Origin: JADLHS01 sp020848635
Lineage (GTDB): Bacteria; Verrucomicrobiota; Verrucomicrobiia; Limisphaerales; JADLHS01
Reading direction: 5' to 3'
Assembly: GCA_037044975.1 (NCBI GenBank)
Contig: JBAOIL010000038.1
Coordinates: 186,001-250,000, forward strand
DNA: 64,000 nucleotides
Shown here: positions 56,352-64,000 of the stretch, in pieces
How positions within the stretch are numbered: the first letter of the stretch is position 1
Layout of the letters: every line of letters starts with the position of its first letter
Made by a program: the position numbers and the translations under genes
Notes under the pieces: generated by a model
What the model saw: only the letters and a program-made list of their open reading frames with translations
What the model was told of the DNA's origin: nothing
The model's database searches: none

Positions 56352-57804
56352 ATGGCTCGCCTTCATACCTGCACGGTTTTGCACACCACCCCGGAGCGAC
56401 GGCAGCTCTGGCAGTTTAACGCCCAGAGCAATTTCACGCTGGCGCGCGAGCAGACTGCGTCCGCCGGCGATCCGTTGCCCGTGGGGCTGGCGCAGAAGAG
56501 TTGGTCCGAGATCTGGCAACCCAAGCTCAATGTCGCCTGGTTGCCCGCGGATAAAGTGTTTCTTCGGGTGGTCCAATTGCCGGCCAGTTCGCCGGCCGAG
56601 ACGCGCGCCATGGTGGAGTTGCAGTTGGAAAAACTCTCGCCTTTTCCAGTGGCGCAGGTGGTGTGGAGCGTGTGCCCGCTGCCACCGCGTCCGGATGGCC
56701 CGGCCGGCCACGTAAAGCCGGGCGCCCAACTCGGGGCGGACTCCAACCTGTCCGCGGCGGGCAAGTTGCAGACGGTCGTGGTCGTGTTTGTCGAACGCAA
56801 GGTGGTGGAGGAATTCCTCGGTCAGTTGGAAGGACAGGGCTACCTCGCGGACCGGTTGGAACTGGGCGGACTGGATCAACTGACCACGGCGGACGCCAGC
56901 GAAAACGGCGCGTGGGTTTACCCCGGCGCCTGGGGGCAGCGCCGGGCCGCGCTCGTGGCCTGGTGGTTTGACGGCACCTTGCAGAACTTGAGCGCCATTT
57001 CGCTCCCAGCAACGGGTGATGCCGCGCTCGCCCTTCAGGAACAGCTCACGCAGATGACCTGGGGCGCCGAACTCGAAGGCTGGCTGACCAAGCCCCCGAC
57101 GTGGACGCTGGTGGCCGACGATGCGGCGATGGCCGAATGGGAAATGCCATTGCGCCAGGCCCTCGATGCCCCGATTCATCGTGTTCAACCGCTGAAGCCG
57201 GTTGAACTGGCGGCGCTGACCGCCCGGCGCGTCGCGCGCTCGGACGGGGCAACCAATCTGGTACCTGGGGAAATTTCCATTCGCTACCGCAATCAGTTCT
57301 GGGACAGCCTGTGGCTGCGTGGCGCCCTGGCGGTGGGCGGTTTGTATTTGCTCGGCATTACGATCTATTTCATCGCGCTGTTCGTGCAGGATTTCCGCGT
57401 TGGTCGCGTCGAGGCGCAGGTCACGGACCATAGGCGCGAGTTATACCAATGCGATTCAGTTGCGGGAGCGCTACCAGGTGCTCAAGACGCGGCAGGATTT
57501 GAAATTCGCCGCGCTGGAGTGCTGGAAAACCACGGCGGAGATGATGCCGGAAAACGTCCAGCTCGACGGGTTCGGCTTCGCGGATGGCCGGAAGCTCTCC
57601 TTGAACGGGACCGCCGCCGCCGACAAGGTAAACGATGTGCTCGCTTTCTACGGGGCGATGCGCAAGGCCACCCTCAAGGGCCAGCCAATGTTCGATGCCT
57701 TGGATGCGAAAAAGGGTCAGGAACTCAGCACCCGGCTCGGGCCGGCGGGCAAAGAGGTCAACTGGAATTTCGGGTTGGAACTCAAACGAACGGAGGGCGA
57801 ATGA
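56352..57804 (+). CDS. GspL/PilM-PilN-like inner membrane assembly protein, frame break near 57440
   Basis: About 484 residues in two frames. The N-terminal part is actin-like (residues 1-300, RLHTCTVLHTTPERRQLWQF, VFLRVVQLPASSPAETRAMVELQLEKLSPFP), like PilM/GspL. One membrane helix follows (ALAVGGLYLLGITIYFIALFV, about 323-343), then a periplasmic coiled/ferredoxin-like part as in PilN (YTNAIQLRERYQVLKTRQDLKFAALECWKTTAEMMPENVQLDGF). An extra base near 57440 breaks the frame; the PilN part ends at the TGA at 57804, overlapping the next ATG by 4 nt. It would link the ATPase to the periplasmic parts. Confidence 0.82.
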
Positions 57805-58477
57805 AAGAACTCCTCGCCCGCTTTACCGCCTACTTCGCCCGGCTCAGTTCACTGGAACGCCGCTTCATCGTCATCGCCATTGTCGTGGGGTTTGCGGTGA
57901 TCAACCTCTGGTTTGTGCTCCCCCGGTTCAATGACTGGGGCCAGGTGCGCAGCCGCCATGCGGCCGCCCTCGCGACCCTGGCCAAATACGAAAAGGAGAT
58001 CGCGCAAACCCCGGCCTACACGAGCCAGATCAGCAAACTGGAAAGCGAGGGCGTGGCCGTTCCGCTCGAAGATCAATCCCTGAACTTTCTCCAGACCATC
58101 CAAAACCAGGCCGTGCAAAGTGGGGTCCAGATCGTCACCAGCACCCGGCAACCGGAACGCACCAACCAGTTTTTTCTGGAGCGCGCCATGGGGCTTACGA
58201 TCCAATCCAGCGAGGCGCAGTTGGTGGATTTCCTCTACAAGCTGGGGGACGGTAATTCGCTCATCCGGGTGCGTGCGCTCTCGCTCCGGCCCGATGCGCC
58301 CCGCCAGGCGTTGGCTGGCAGCCTCACCCTGATCGCAAGTTATCAAAAAAAGCCCTCTGCCCGGCCCGCGCCGGCCCCGCGCCCGCGGCCAGCCCGGCGG
58401 CGATCGTGAAGACCAACAAACCGTCGGCGCCCGCTGTGTCCCAACCGGCACCGCCAACCAAGAAGAAAAAACCGTGA
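57801..58477 (+). CDS. PilO/GspM-like assembly protein, frame break near 58385
   Basis: About 225 residues. A membrane anchor (FIVIAIVVGFAVINLWFVLP, about residues 22-41), a coiled coil and a small periplasmic domain (LNFLQTIQNQAVQSGVQIVTSTRQPERTN, SEAQLVDFLYKLGDGNSLIRVRALSLRPD) fit PilO/GspM. As read it stops at 58409 in an Arg/Pro tail, but a single missing base near 58385 would let it run to AIVKTNKPSAPAVSQPAPPTKKKKP and a TGA at 58477 that overlaps the secretin GTG start by 4 nt. That coupling supports the longer version. Confidence 0.75.
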
Positions 58478-60858
58478 AAAACATTCTGCTCGCTTTGCTC
58501 CTGACCACCTTTGGTCTGGGGATCTTCGCCCAAGTCCCGCCTCCGGGCGGCGACGGTAGCACGACCAACCGCGATGAACTGCTGCGCCGCGCGCTCGAGC
58601 AGCACCTCGTTGCCCAAACCAACGCGCCCGTCCTGCCGGGGGCTGCGCTGGCCGTTCCCACCGCCCCGGCGTCGGCTGCTGCCGCGCCTGTCGGAATCCC
58701 GGCAGTTGGCGTGCCGCAATCCCCGACGAATCGCCCGTCGCTGCGCCGCCCCCGTTTCGGCATTCCGTCCCCAGGCACGCCGCCCGCCGCTGCCGCCGCT
58801 GCCGCCCCTGCTGCCGCTCCCATTCCGGCTGCGGCGATCCCTACGCCGGTCATTTCGGAGCCGGGCGTGGTCGTCGTCACCTCCACCCCGGCGGGTGCGA
58901 TTACCGAGCCGGACAAAGTCATCAATCCCCCCACCATCGACTTCCGGGCGGCACCGTTGGATCTTGTGCTGCAGGTTTATGCCGAATATGTAGGTCGCAA
59001 TCTGCTTCGGCCTGCTGTGTTGCCGAAAGTTGATATCGTTTTGCAAATTACGACGCCGTTGACCAAGCTCGAAATCGTCCACGCCATGGAAGCCGCCCTC
59101 GCGCTCAACCAGGTTTCCGTCGTCAACATCGGCGATAAGTTTGTGACTGTCGTCCCCACCACGGAGGCCAACCAAATCGCCGGACGCATCAATACCAACG
59201 CGGTCACGGAACTCCCGGACCTGGGCTCGGTGGTCACCCGCGTCGTGCAATTGAAATACACCAAACCGACCGAACTGGTGATCGTCCTTCAACCTTTTGC
59301 CAGCGGCAAGATCACCACTCCCGTGCAACCGATTGACGGTAGCGGAATGCTTGTCTTGCGCGACAACGTGGCCAACGTCAAACGCATGTTGGAGATGATC
59401 GAGAAAGTGGACGTGACCATGCCCTCCGAATTTCTCTCGGAGGTGATTCCGATCAAATATGCCAAGGCGGAAGAAATCGCGAGCGCGTTGAGCAGCGTCG
59501 GCGGCGGCACCGGTGGCACCGTTGGCAGCCGGCCTACTTCGACGGGGACCGGGGCGGCTGGGGGCGCGAGCCGTTTCGGACAGCCCGGCTACAATCCCAA
59601 TCAACAGGGCAACTTGGGCGGGCTGGGGTCGGCCACTCCAACGCCGTCCTCCGGCTCGACCTTCAGTGACCGGCTGAATAATATTATCCGCAAGGCCTCT
59701 TCCTCCGGCGATATCCAACTCCTCGGCTCCACCAAGATCATCGCCGATATCCGGTCCAACTCCCTGCTCGTTTTCGCCACCCGACAGGACATGGCGACGA
59801 TCCGGGATATCATCGAGAAATTGGACGTGGTGCTGGCGCAGGTGTTGATCGAGACGCTCATCATGGATGTGACCCTCGGGGACGACTGGAACTTCGGCGT
59901 TTCCGCCGCCCAAAAGCCCAAGGACTTCAACCAGAATTTCACGGGGGCGGGCGGGATGAATGCGAACAAGTTTTTCGATTTTACCGGGGGCAGCAACACC
60001 AACGCTTTTGGCGACTTGCTCGGCAGCGGCGTGAAATATTTCGGCAAGGTCAACGAGGATATTTACATCTCGGTGGCCGCGGCGGCTTCCGACGGCCGGG
60101 TCAAAGTGATTCAACGGCCGCGGATTCAGACGTCGCACGCCACCCCGGCGCAATTGTTCATCGGTAGCACCGTGCCGTACGTGACCAGCACCTACTATGG
60201 CGGCAGTTACAACGGCGGCGCCAGTTCTTCCTACCAACAATTGAAGGTCGGCATTGGGCTGAGCGTCACCCCGTTCATCAACAATGAAGGCCTGGTGGTG
60301 ATGAAGATTGACGAAACCATCGACGAACTGGATGGTTCGACGACAATCGAAGGCGTGGGCCAGGTCCCGAACACCAAGAGCAGTTCACTGTCGGCGGAAA
60401 TCGCGGTCCGGGATGGGGAATCCGTCATCTTGGGTGGCATCGTGCGCAACTCTGATAATCAGAGCAAGTCCGGAGTGCCTTATCTCAAGGACATCCCCTT
60501 GCTTGGCTACCTTTTTCGCTCCACCACGAGTAGTAAGAAGCGGCAGGAATCCATCGTGCTCATGCGGCCGACGGTGCTGCGCACCCCGGAGATCGCGGCG
60601 CTGCAGGTGAGCATCGAACGGCGGCACATGCCTGGCATCAGCGAGGCGGAATCTTCCATTCGCCACGAAAACGAACAGGCCGAGGCCGCCGAGGCCAAAC
60701 GCCTGGAGAAGGAAAAAAAGACGGAGGCGCGCGTGGCCGAGCAACTGCGGAAGGATCAAGAATCGCTCAAACATTTTGCGCCCCCGTCCAGCCAGAAAGA
60801 CGACTTCAACCAAGTCACGCCCTTTACGCCCGAACCAGAACAACTCAACACCAAATAG
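58474..60858 (+). CDS. Secretin GspD/PilQ-type outer membrane channel
   Basis: 794 residues; GTG start at 58474 directly coupled to the PilO-like gene. Signal peptide (LLALLLTTFGLGIFAQ), a long Ala/Pro-rich linker (about 65-130), N-domains (IDFRAAPLDLVLQVYAEYVGRNLLRPA; LKYTKPTELVIVLQPFASGK; PIKYAKAEEIASALSSVG) and the secretin barrel (LIETLIMDVTLGDDWNFGVS, VQVGIG-like KVGIGLSVTPFINNEGLVVMKI, IAVRDGESVILGGIVRN, GVPYLKDIPLLGYLFRSTTSSKKRQESIVLMRPTVL). A charged helical tail follows. It forms the outer membrane pore of the pilus or type II system. Confidence 0.93.
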   Translation: MKNILLALLLTTFGLGIFAQVPPPGGDGSTTNRDELLRRALEQHLVAQTNAPVLPGAALAVPTAPASAAAAPVGIPAVGVPQSPTNRPSLRRPRFGIPSPGTPPAAAAAAAPAAAPIPAAAIPTPVISEPGVVVVTSTPAGAITEPDKVINPPTIDFRAAPLDLVLQVYAEYVGRNLLRPAVLPKVDIVLQITTPLTKLEIVHAMEAALALNQVSVVNIGDKFVTVVPTTEANQIAGRINTNAVTELPDLGSVVTRVVQLKYTKPTELVIVLQPFASGKITTPVQPIDGSGMLVLRDNVANVKRMLEMIEKVDVTMPSEFLSEVIPIKYAKAEEIASALSSVGGGTGGTVGSRPTSTGTGAAGGASRFGQPGYNPNQQGNLGGLGSATPTPSSGSTFSDRLNNIIRKASSSGDIQLLGSTKIIADIRSNSLLVFATRQDMATIRDIIEKLDVVLAQVLIETLIMDVTLGDDWNFGVSAAQKPKDFNQNFTGAGGMNANKFFDFTGGSNTNAFGDLLGSGVKYFGKVNEDIYISVAAAASDGRVKVIQRPRIQTSHATPAQLFIGSTVPYVTSTYYGGSYNGGASSSYQQLKVGIGLSVTPFINNEGLVVMKIDETIDELDGSTTIEGVGQVPNTKSSSLSAEIAVRDGESVILGGIVRNSDNQSKSGVPYLKDIPLLGYLFRSTTSSKKRQESIVLMRPTVLRTPEIAALQVSIERRHMPGISEAESSIRHENEQAEAAEAKRLEKEKKTEARVAEQLRKDQESLKHFAPPSSQKDDFNQVTPFTPEPEQLNTK

Positions 60859-60874
60859 CCAGAGCTGCAACCAC

Positions 60875-60904
60875 GGTGACGCTCAATTGATTGGGAGCGT
60901 CACC
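60875..60904 (+). terminator. Hairpin terminator after the secretin gene
   Basis: GGTGACGCTC and GAGCGTCACC form a perfect 10-bp stem with a 10-nt loop, 17 nt after the stop. There is no T-run, so termination may need Rho. 60905-61142 holds no gene that I can support. Confidence 0.6.
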
Positions 60905-61142
60905 GAGTCCATCCGGGGATCCCATTGCTCCAGTGGTTGGCCCGGAGCAACGGCTGGTTCACTATCCGGTTGCCCGATTCCCCTCCACTTCCTAAAGCAA
61001 GCGCGACACGTTCGGTCGGGCCAATAGCCTGCGCGCAGGAATTGGTCTTTGACACCGCGCGCGGTCGTTGGCATGGTGCGGCGCGTTTTTTGAAGGGGCT
61101 TTTCCCGTATTCCGCGGCCGCCCCTCCGGCAAACACCGAATT

Positions 61143-62414
61143 ATGACCGAACTCACAGGCAATTTACTCGTGGCCCAGTCGGGCGGCCCCACCGCCGTCA
61201 TCAACGCCAGTCTCGCCGGCGTCATTCAAGAAGCCGGGCGGCACGAATGTATCGAGGAAATTTACGGCGGGCTGAATGGTATCCTCGGCATCCTTAACGA
61301 GGAGTTGATCGACATTAACGAGGAGAAATCGCGCACCATTGAAGGCTTGAAATCCACACCCGGCGCCGCGCTCGGCACCTGCCGCTTCAAGCTTGATTTC
61401 AAAAAGAAACCGGAAACCGCCGCCCGCGACATGGACCGGCTCTTTGAGATTTTCGCCGCGCACAACATCCGTTACTTCCACTACATCGGTGGCAATGATT
61501 CGCAGGATACGGCGCACAAGATACATGAACAGGCCGTGGTGCGCGGTTACGAATTGCGCGTCAACGGCGTGCCCAAGACGATTGATAATGATCTGCCGCA
61601 CACCGACCACTGCCCCGGTTACGGTTCGGTGATCAAATACGTTGGCGCGACGGTCATGGAAATTGCCGCCGACGTGGGCGCGATGGCGACGGACGACGGC
61701 GCCTGCTGCTTGATCGAGGTCATGGGCCGGAGTGCCGGCTGGATTGCCGCTGGCGCGGTGCTGGCCAAACGGCAGCCGACCGATGCGCCGCATCTGATTC
61801 TTTCACCGGAAATTCCGCTGGATGAGCCGGCGTTTCTCGAACAAGTCCGGGCGACAGTGGCGGCGAACAAATACTGCATCGTCGTTGTGGGCGAAGGGCT
61901 GCGGAACGCGGCCGGCGCGGAGATCGCGGCGGATTCTTCCCGGCTCGACGCGTTCGGGCACGCGGTGTTGTCTGGCGCGGCGGAACATCTGGCCGAGCGC
62001 ATCACGGAGAACCTCAAGCTCAAGGCGCGCACGGTGAAGCTCGGTTACGCGCAGCGGGCGGCGGCGCATTTCGCGAGCTTGACGGATGCGACCGAAGCTG
62101 CGGCCTGCGGTGCGGCGGCGGTGCGGGCGGCCATCGAAGGCCAGAGTGGGTTCATGGTTAAACTCGTGCGCGAGTCAGCGTCGCCGTACCAGTGGACCAC
62201 CGGTCTGCAACCGCTCGGCGACATTGCTAACGTGGAGCACCGGATGCCACGCGACTGGTTCACGGCGGATGGGTTCCTGCCGAACGAAAAATTCATCGAA
62301 TACGCCCGCCCTCTGATCGAAGGGGAAGTCAAGGTAGCCATGGAGGGCGGTTTGCCGCGCTACGTTGAACTGGCGAAGTCGCGGGTGGAAAAGAAACTGC
62401 CCCCGCGGGGCTGA
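61143..62414 (+). CDS. pfp: Diphosphate-dependent 6-phosphofructokinase
   Basis: 423 residues. PFK signatures: LLVAQSGGPTAVINASLAG (residues 6-24), GGNDSQDTAHKIHEQA (about 116) and GVPKTIDNDLPHTDHCPGYGS (about 144). The acidic residue in GGNDS, in place of the Gly of ATP enzymes (GGDGS), and the lysine in PKTIDND point to pyrophosphate as phosphoryl donor. Further IEVMGRSAGWIAAGAVLA and VVVGEGL fit. It works reversibly in glycolysis/gluconeogenesis. The start at 61143 (MTELTGNLL) is chosen since upstream residues look noncoding. Confidence 0.92.
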   Translation: MTELTGNLLVAQSGGPTAVINASLAGVIQEAGRHECIEEIYGGLNGILGILNEELIDINEEKSRTIEGLKSTPGAALGTCRFKLDFKKKPETAARDMDRLFEIFAAHNIRYFHYIGGNDSQDTAHKIHEQAVVRGYELRVNGVPKTIDNDLPHTDHCPGYGSVIKYVGATVMEIAADVGAMATDDGACCLIEVMGRSAGWIAAGAVLAKRQPTDAPHLILSPEIPLDEPAFLEQVRATVAANKYCIVVVGEGLRNAAGAEIAADSSRLDAFGHAVLSGAAEHLAERITENLKLKARTVKLGYAQRAAAHFASLTDATEAAACGAAAVRAAIEGQSGFMVKLVRESASPYQWTTGLQPLGDIANVEHRMPRDWFTADGFLPNEKFIEYARPLIEGEVKVAMEGGLPRYVELAKSRVEKKLPPRG

Positions 62415-62536
62415 GTGGGCGGCAGTCGGTCGTTGAGTGTTACTGCGCGGCGGCGGGGTGTTTTCAGCAGCGTCCGCATCCCGGGGTGTGCGTTTTCTCC
62501 GTTGAACCACAAACCTGACTGCTTCAAACTCCGCTC

Positions 62537-63514
62537 ATGAACCCGTCCACGACGGATCGCAAGAGATCGGTGAGGGATTTTTCCCGCCGCGAGTTCCTGG
62601 CCACCAGCGGTATCGGGCTCGCAGGGATTGCGTTCACCGGTTGCACTACTCCGCCCGCGCCGCCCGCGCCCATTATTGATATTCACCAACACGTCAATTA
62701 TTCGAACCGCCCGGACGACGTGTTGTTGCACCATCAGCGCGCCATGGGCGTGACGACCACGATCTTGCTGCCCGCCGGTCGGGCCATGAAGAACGCGGCA
62801 ACGCACGACGGGGATTCGAATGGTTTGGAAGCCAAGGCATTCGGCAATGAGGCGTGTTACCAGTTTGCCCGGGCGCATCGGAAGGAATTCCTTTGCGCCG
62901 CCAACGAAGTTCCTGATTTTGAAGGCGCAGCCGGCGAAATCGAAAGGTATTTGAAACTGGGCGCGGTGATGATCGCGGAACAAAAGTTTGGGTTGGAATG
63001 TGATGCGCCGGCGATGCAGAAGCTCTACGCACTGGCTCAGGCCTATAATGTTCCCGTGCTGATGCATTGGCAGTTCCAGCGGTACAACTACGGCTTCGAG
63101 CGGTTCAACCGGATGCTGGAAAAATATCCACACGTCAACTTCATCGGCCATGCGCAGACCTGGTGGGCCAACGTGGACCAAAACCACCGCGACCAAACCG
63201 TGCTCTATCCCAAGGGGCCGGTCACGCCAGGCGGATTGACTGAGCGTTACCTCGCTGATTACCCGAACATGTTTGGCGATCTCTCCGCCGGTTCCGGCTT
63301 GAATGCGCTCACGCGCGACGAATCGTTCACCCCGGGGTTTTTCCAGCGCCACCAGGACAAGCTAATGTATGGCAGCGATTGCAACGATCACGCGGGGGAG
63401 GGTCCGCAGTGTCAGGGCGCGGAAACCATCGCCGCCGTGCGCCGGTTCGCGCCGAAGCACGCGATTGAGCGCAAGCTGCTCCATGGAAATGCAAAGCGGT
63501 TGTTTCGCCTTTGA
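62537..63514 (+). CDS. Amidohydrolase-family protein with Tat/lipoprotein signal
   Basis: 325 residues. The N terminus has a twin-arginine signal (DFSRREFLATSGIGLAGIAFTGC) that also ends in a lipobox-like FTGC (residues 30-37). The amidohydrolase_2 fold follows: IIDIHQHVNY (metal His pair, about 46-55), VLMHWQFQ (about 176), FIGHAQTWWANVDQ (about 207) and LMYGSDCNDHAGEG (about 278). A folded, metal-containing hydrolase or decarboxylase exported to the periplasm is likely; substrate unknown. Confidence 0.85.
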   Translation: MNPSTTDRKRSVRDFSRREFLATSGIGLAGIAFTGCTTPPAPPAPIIDIHQHVNYSNRPDDVLLHHQRAMGVTTTILLPAGRAMKNAATHDGDSNGLEAKAFGNEACYQFARAHRKEFLCAANEVPDFEGAAGEIERYLKLGAVMIAEQKFGLECDAPAMQKLYALAQAYNVPVLMHWQFQRYNYGFERFNRMLEKYPHVNFIGHAQTWWANVDQNHRDQTVLYPKGPVTPGGLTERYLADYPNMFGDLSAGSGLNALTRDESFTPGFFQRHQDKLMYGSDCNDHAGEGPQCQGAETIAAVRRFAPKHAIERKLLHGNAKRLFRL

Positions 63515-63561
63515 TCGGCGGTTTTTGGCGGAAGGACTGAATTAACAGGCGGAATTGCCGA

Positions 63562-63590
63562 TTGACGGGCGGGGCGGGGCTACCTATTCT
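63562..63590 (+). promoter_or_regulatory. Sigma70-like promoter of rpsU
   Basis: TTGACG (63562-63567) and TATTCT (63585-63590) with a 17-nt GC-rich spacer, about 65 nt before the rpsU start. Confidence 0.6.
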
Positions 63591-63655
63591 GCCCGCCCTA
63601 TTTCGAGCATCCGGCCAACCGCCGGCTGTCTCTCCCGGAAAGGAAGTGAGTTGGA

Positions 63656-63853
63656 TTGACCGAGATTAAATTAAAAAAAGGCGAGCCAGTGGATAAAGCC
63701 CTGCGGCGCCTGAAAAAGAAAATTGATCGCGAAGGCACTTTGCGCAATGTTCGCCTGCGTCGGAGTTACGAAAAACCGAGCGAAAAGCGCCGGCGGAAGG
63801 AAAAAGTCGCGCGTTTCTCAGCCATGCTGACGGCGCGTTACGCTGATCTGTAA
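63656..63853 (+). CDS. rpsU: Small ribosomal subunit protein bS21
   Basis: 65 residues, the family length. EPVDKALRRLKKKIDREGTLRNVRLRRSYEKPSEKRRRKEK is the typical basic helical core. The start codon is TTG at 63656, supported by a purine-rich ribosome site (GGAAAGGAAG, about 63637-63646); no ATG fits. bS21 sits near the anti-Shine-Dalgarno end of 16S rRNA and helps mRNA recognition. Confidence 0.93.
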   Translation: MTEIKLKKGEPVDKALRRLKKKIDREGTLRNVRLRRSYEKPSEKRRRKEKVARFSAMLTARYADL

Positions 63854-63861
63854 GTTTGACT

Positions 63862-63893
63862 GCCGGGCGACGGTTGCCCCGCCGTCCGGCTTT
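63862..63893 (+). terminator. Terminator-like hairpin after rpsU
   Basis: GCCGG-GC-GACGG pairs with CCGTC-CGGC around the loop TTGCCCCG, followed by TTTACG, 9 nt after the stop codon. Confidence 0.55.
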
Positions 63894-63903
63894 ACGAATT
63901 TTG

Positions 63904-63958
63904 TGAACCGTTGGATGGGCCGGACGTTCCTTGAATGTTCGGACGATTCAACGGTTCA
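63904..63958. repeat. Large imperfect palindrome downstream of rpsU
   Basis: A 26-nt arm at 63904-63929 (TGAACCGTTGGATGGGCCGG plus ACGTTC) pairs with 63933-63958 (GAATGTTCGGACGATTCAAC plus GGTTCA) with about five mismatches and a 3-nt loop. It is a REP-like element or a second, structured terminator. Confidence 0.65.
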
Positions 63959-64000
63959 ATTGTCTAACCAGATGTATTCCCTCTCGACCTGTTGGAATTC

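Noticed and set aside
58324..60240. 638-codon open frame opposite the secretin gene
   Set aside because: Low-complexity Arg/Gly/His antisense frame with no domain; the secretin on the plus strand has clear motifs and operon coupling.
1..64000. tRNA, rRNA or riboswitch genes
   Set aside because: I looked for T-loop (GGTTCGAATCC-like) and known riboswitch cores by eye and found nothing convincing; a covariance-model scan would settle it.

Overview
The window is about 60% GC and reads as a chromosomal segment of a Verrucomicrobiota bacterium, most like the Limisphaerales/Pedosphaera group. This rests on family content, not on a marker search: a PVC-type CxxCH cytochrome with HEAT-like middle, several N-terminal GYF-domain membrane proteins, a DUF1559-type prepilin with a C-terminal FSDGHV motif, secreted proteins with TYQGRL or SANAGWI motifs and calcium-loop tails (DxDxDGL), and many short palindromic repeats between and inside genes.

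Layout. 1-1.3 kb: a decayed IS630-family element. 1.3-4.9 kb: a TPR membrane protein and a secreted GH13 alpha-amylase-like enzyme. 4.9-14.9 kb: an accessory block next to the intact enolase gene, in which three fragments of the eno 3' end alternate with cargo: a beta-propeller protein, a Type ISP-like restriction-modification enzyme, a beta-helix protein and a SANAGWI-repeat protein. 15-22.4 kb: secreted proteins (a giant GH99-like/lectin/Ig/cadherin protein, a PQQ-type propeller, a prepilin-like protein). 22.6-26.8 kb: sugar oxidoreductase/isomerase genes, a lipid-type methyltransferase, an ECF-like membrane protein and a phosphoesterase. 26.8-31.2 kb: an iron-uptake operon with split FeoB, a membrane-anchored DtxR-FeoA fusion and an outer-membrane protein, behind a DtxR-like palindrome.

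31.2-47.5 kb is mostly housekeeping (uppP, LysM protein, galK, pterin dehydratase, nucleoside salvage, tatD, prmC, manA, accA), with a cluster of GYF-domain membrane proteins and a two-gene phosphorelay. 47.6-53.1 kb holds the PVC cytochrome, an exported-type PCM and ruvB. 53.3-60.9 kb holds rsmH and a compact type IV pilus/type II secretion operon: ATPase, PilM/PilN fusion, PilO-like and secretin, with 4-nt overlaps. The window ends with PPi-dependent phosphofructokinase, a Tat-type amidohydrolase and rpsU.

A recurring feature is single-base frame breaks in otherwise well-conserved genes, including ruvB, which every healthy cell would be expected to keep. I read most of these as sequence or assembly indels and annotate such genes over their full span, giving the break position. 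The most interesting biology is the eno-3'-end block: fragments diverge more the further they lie from intact eno, and two of them abut leaders that share a 22-nt box at nearly the same distance from a secreted-protein start codon.
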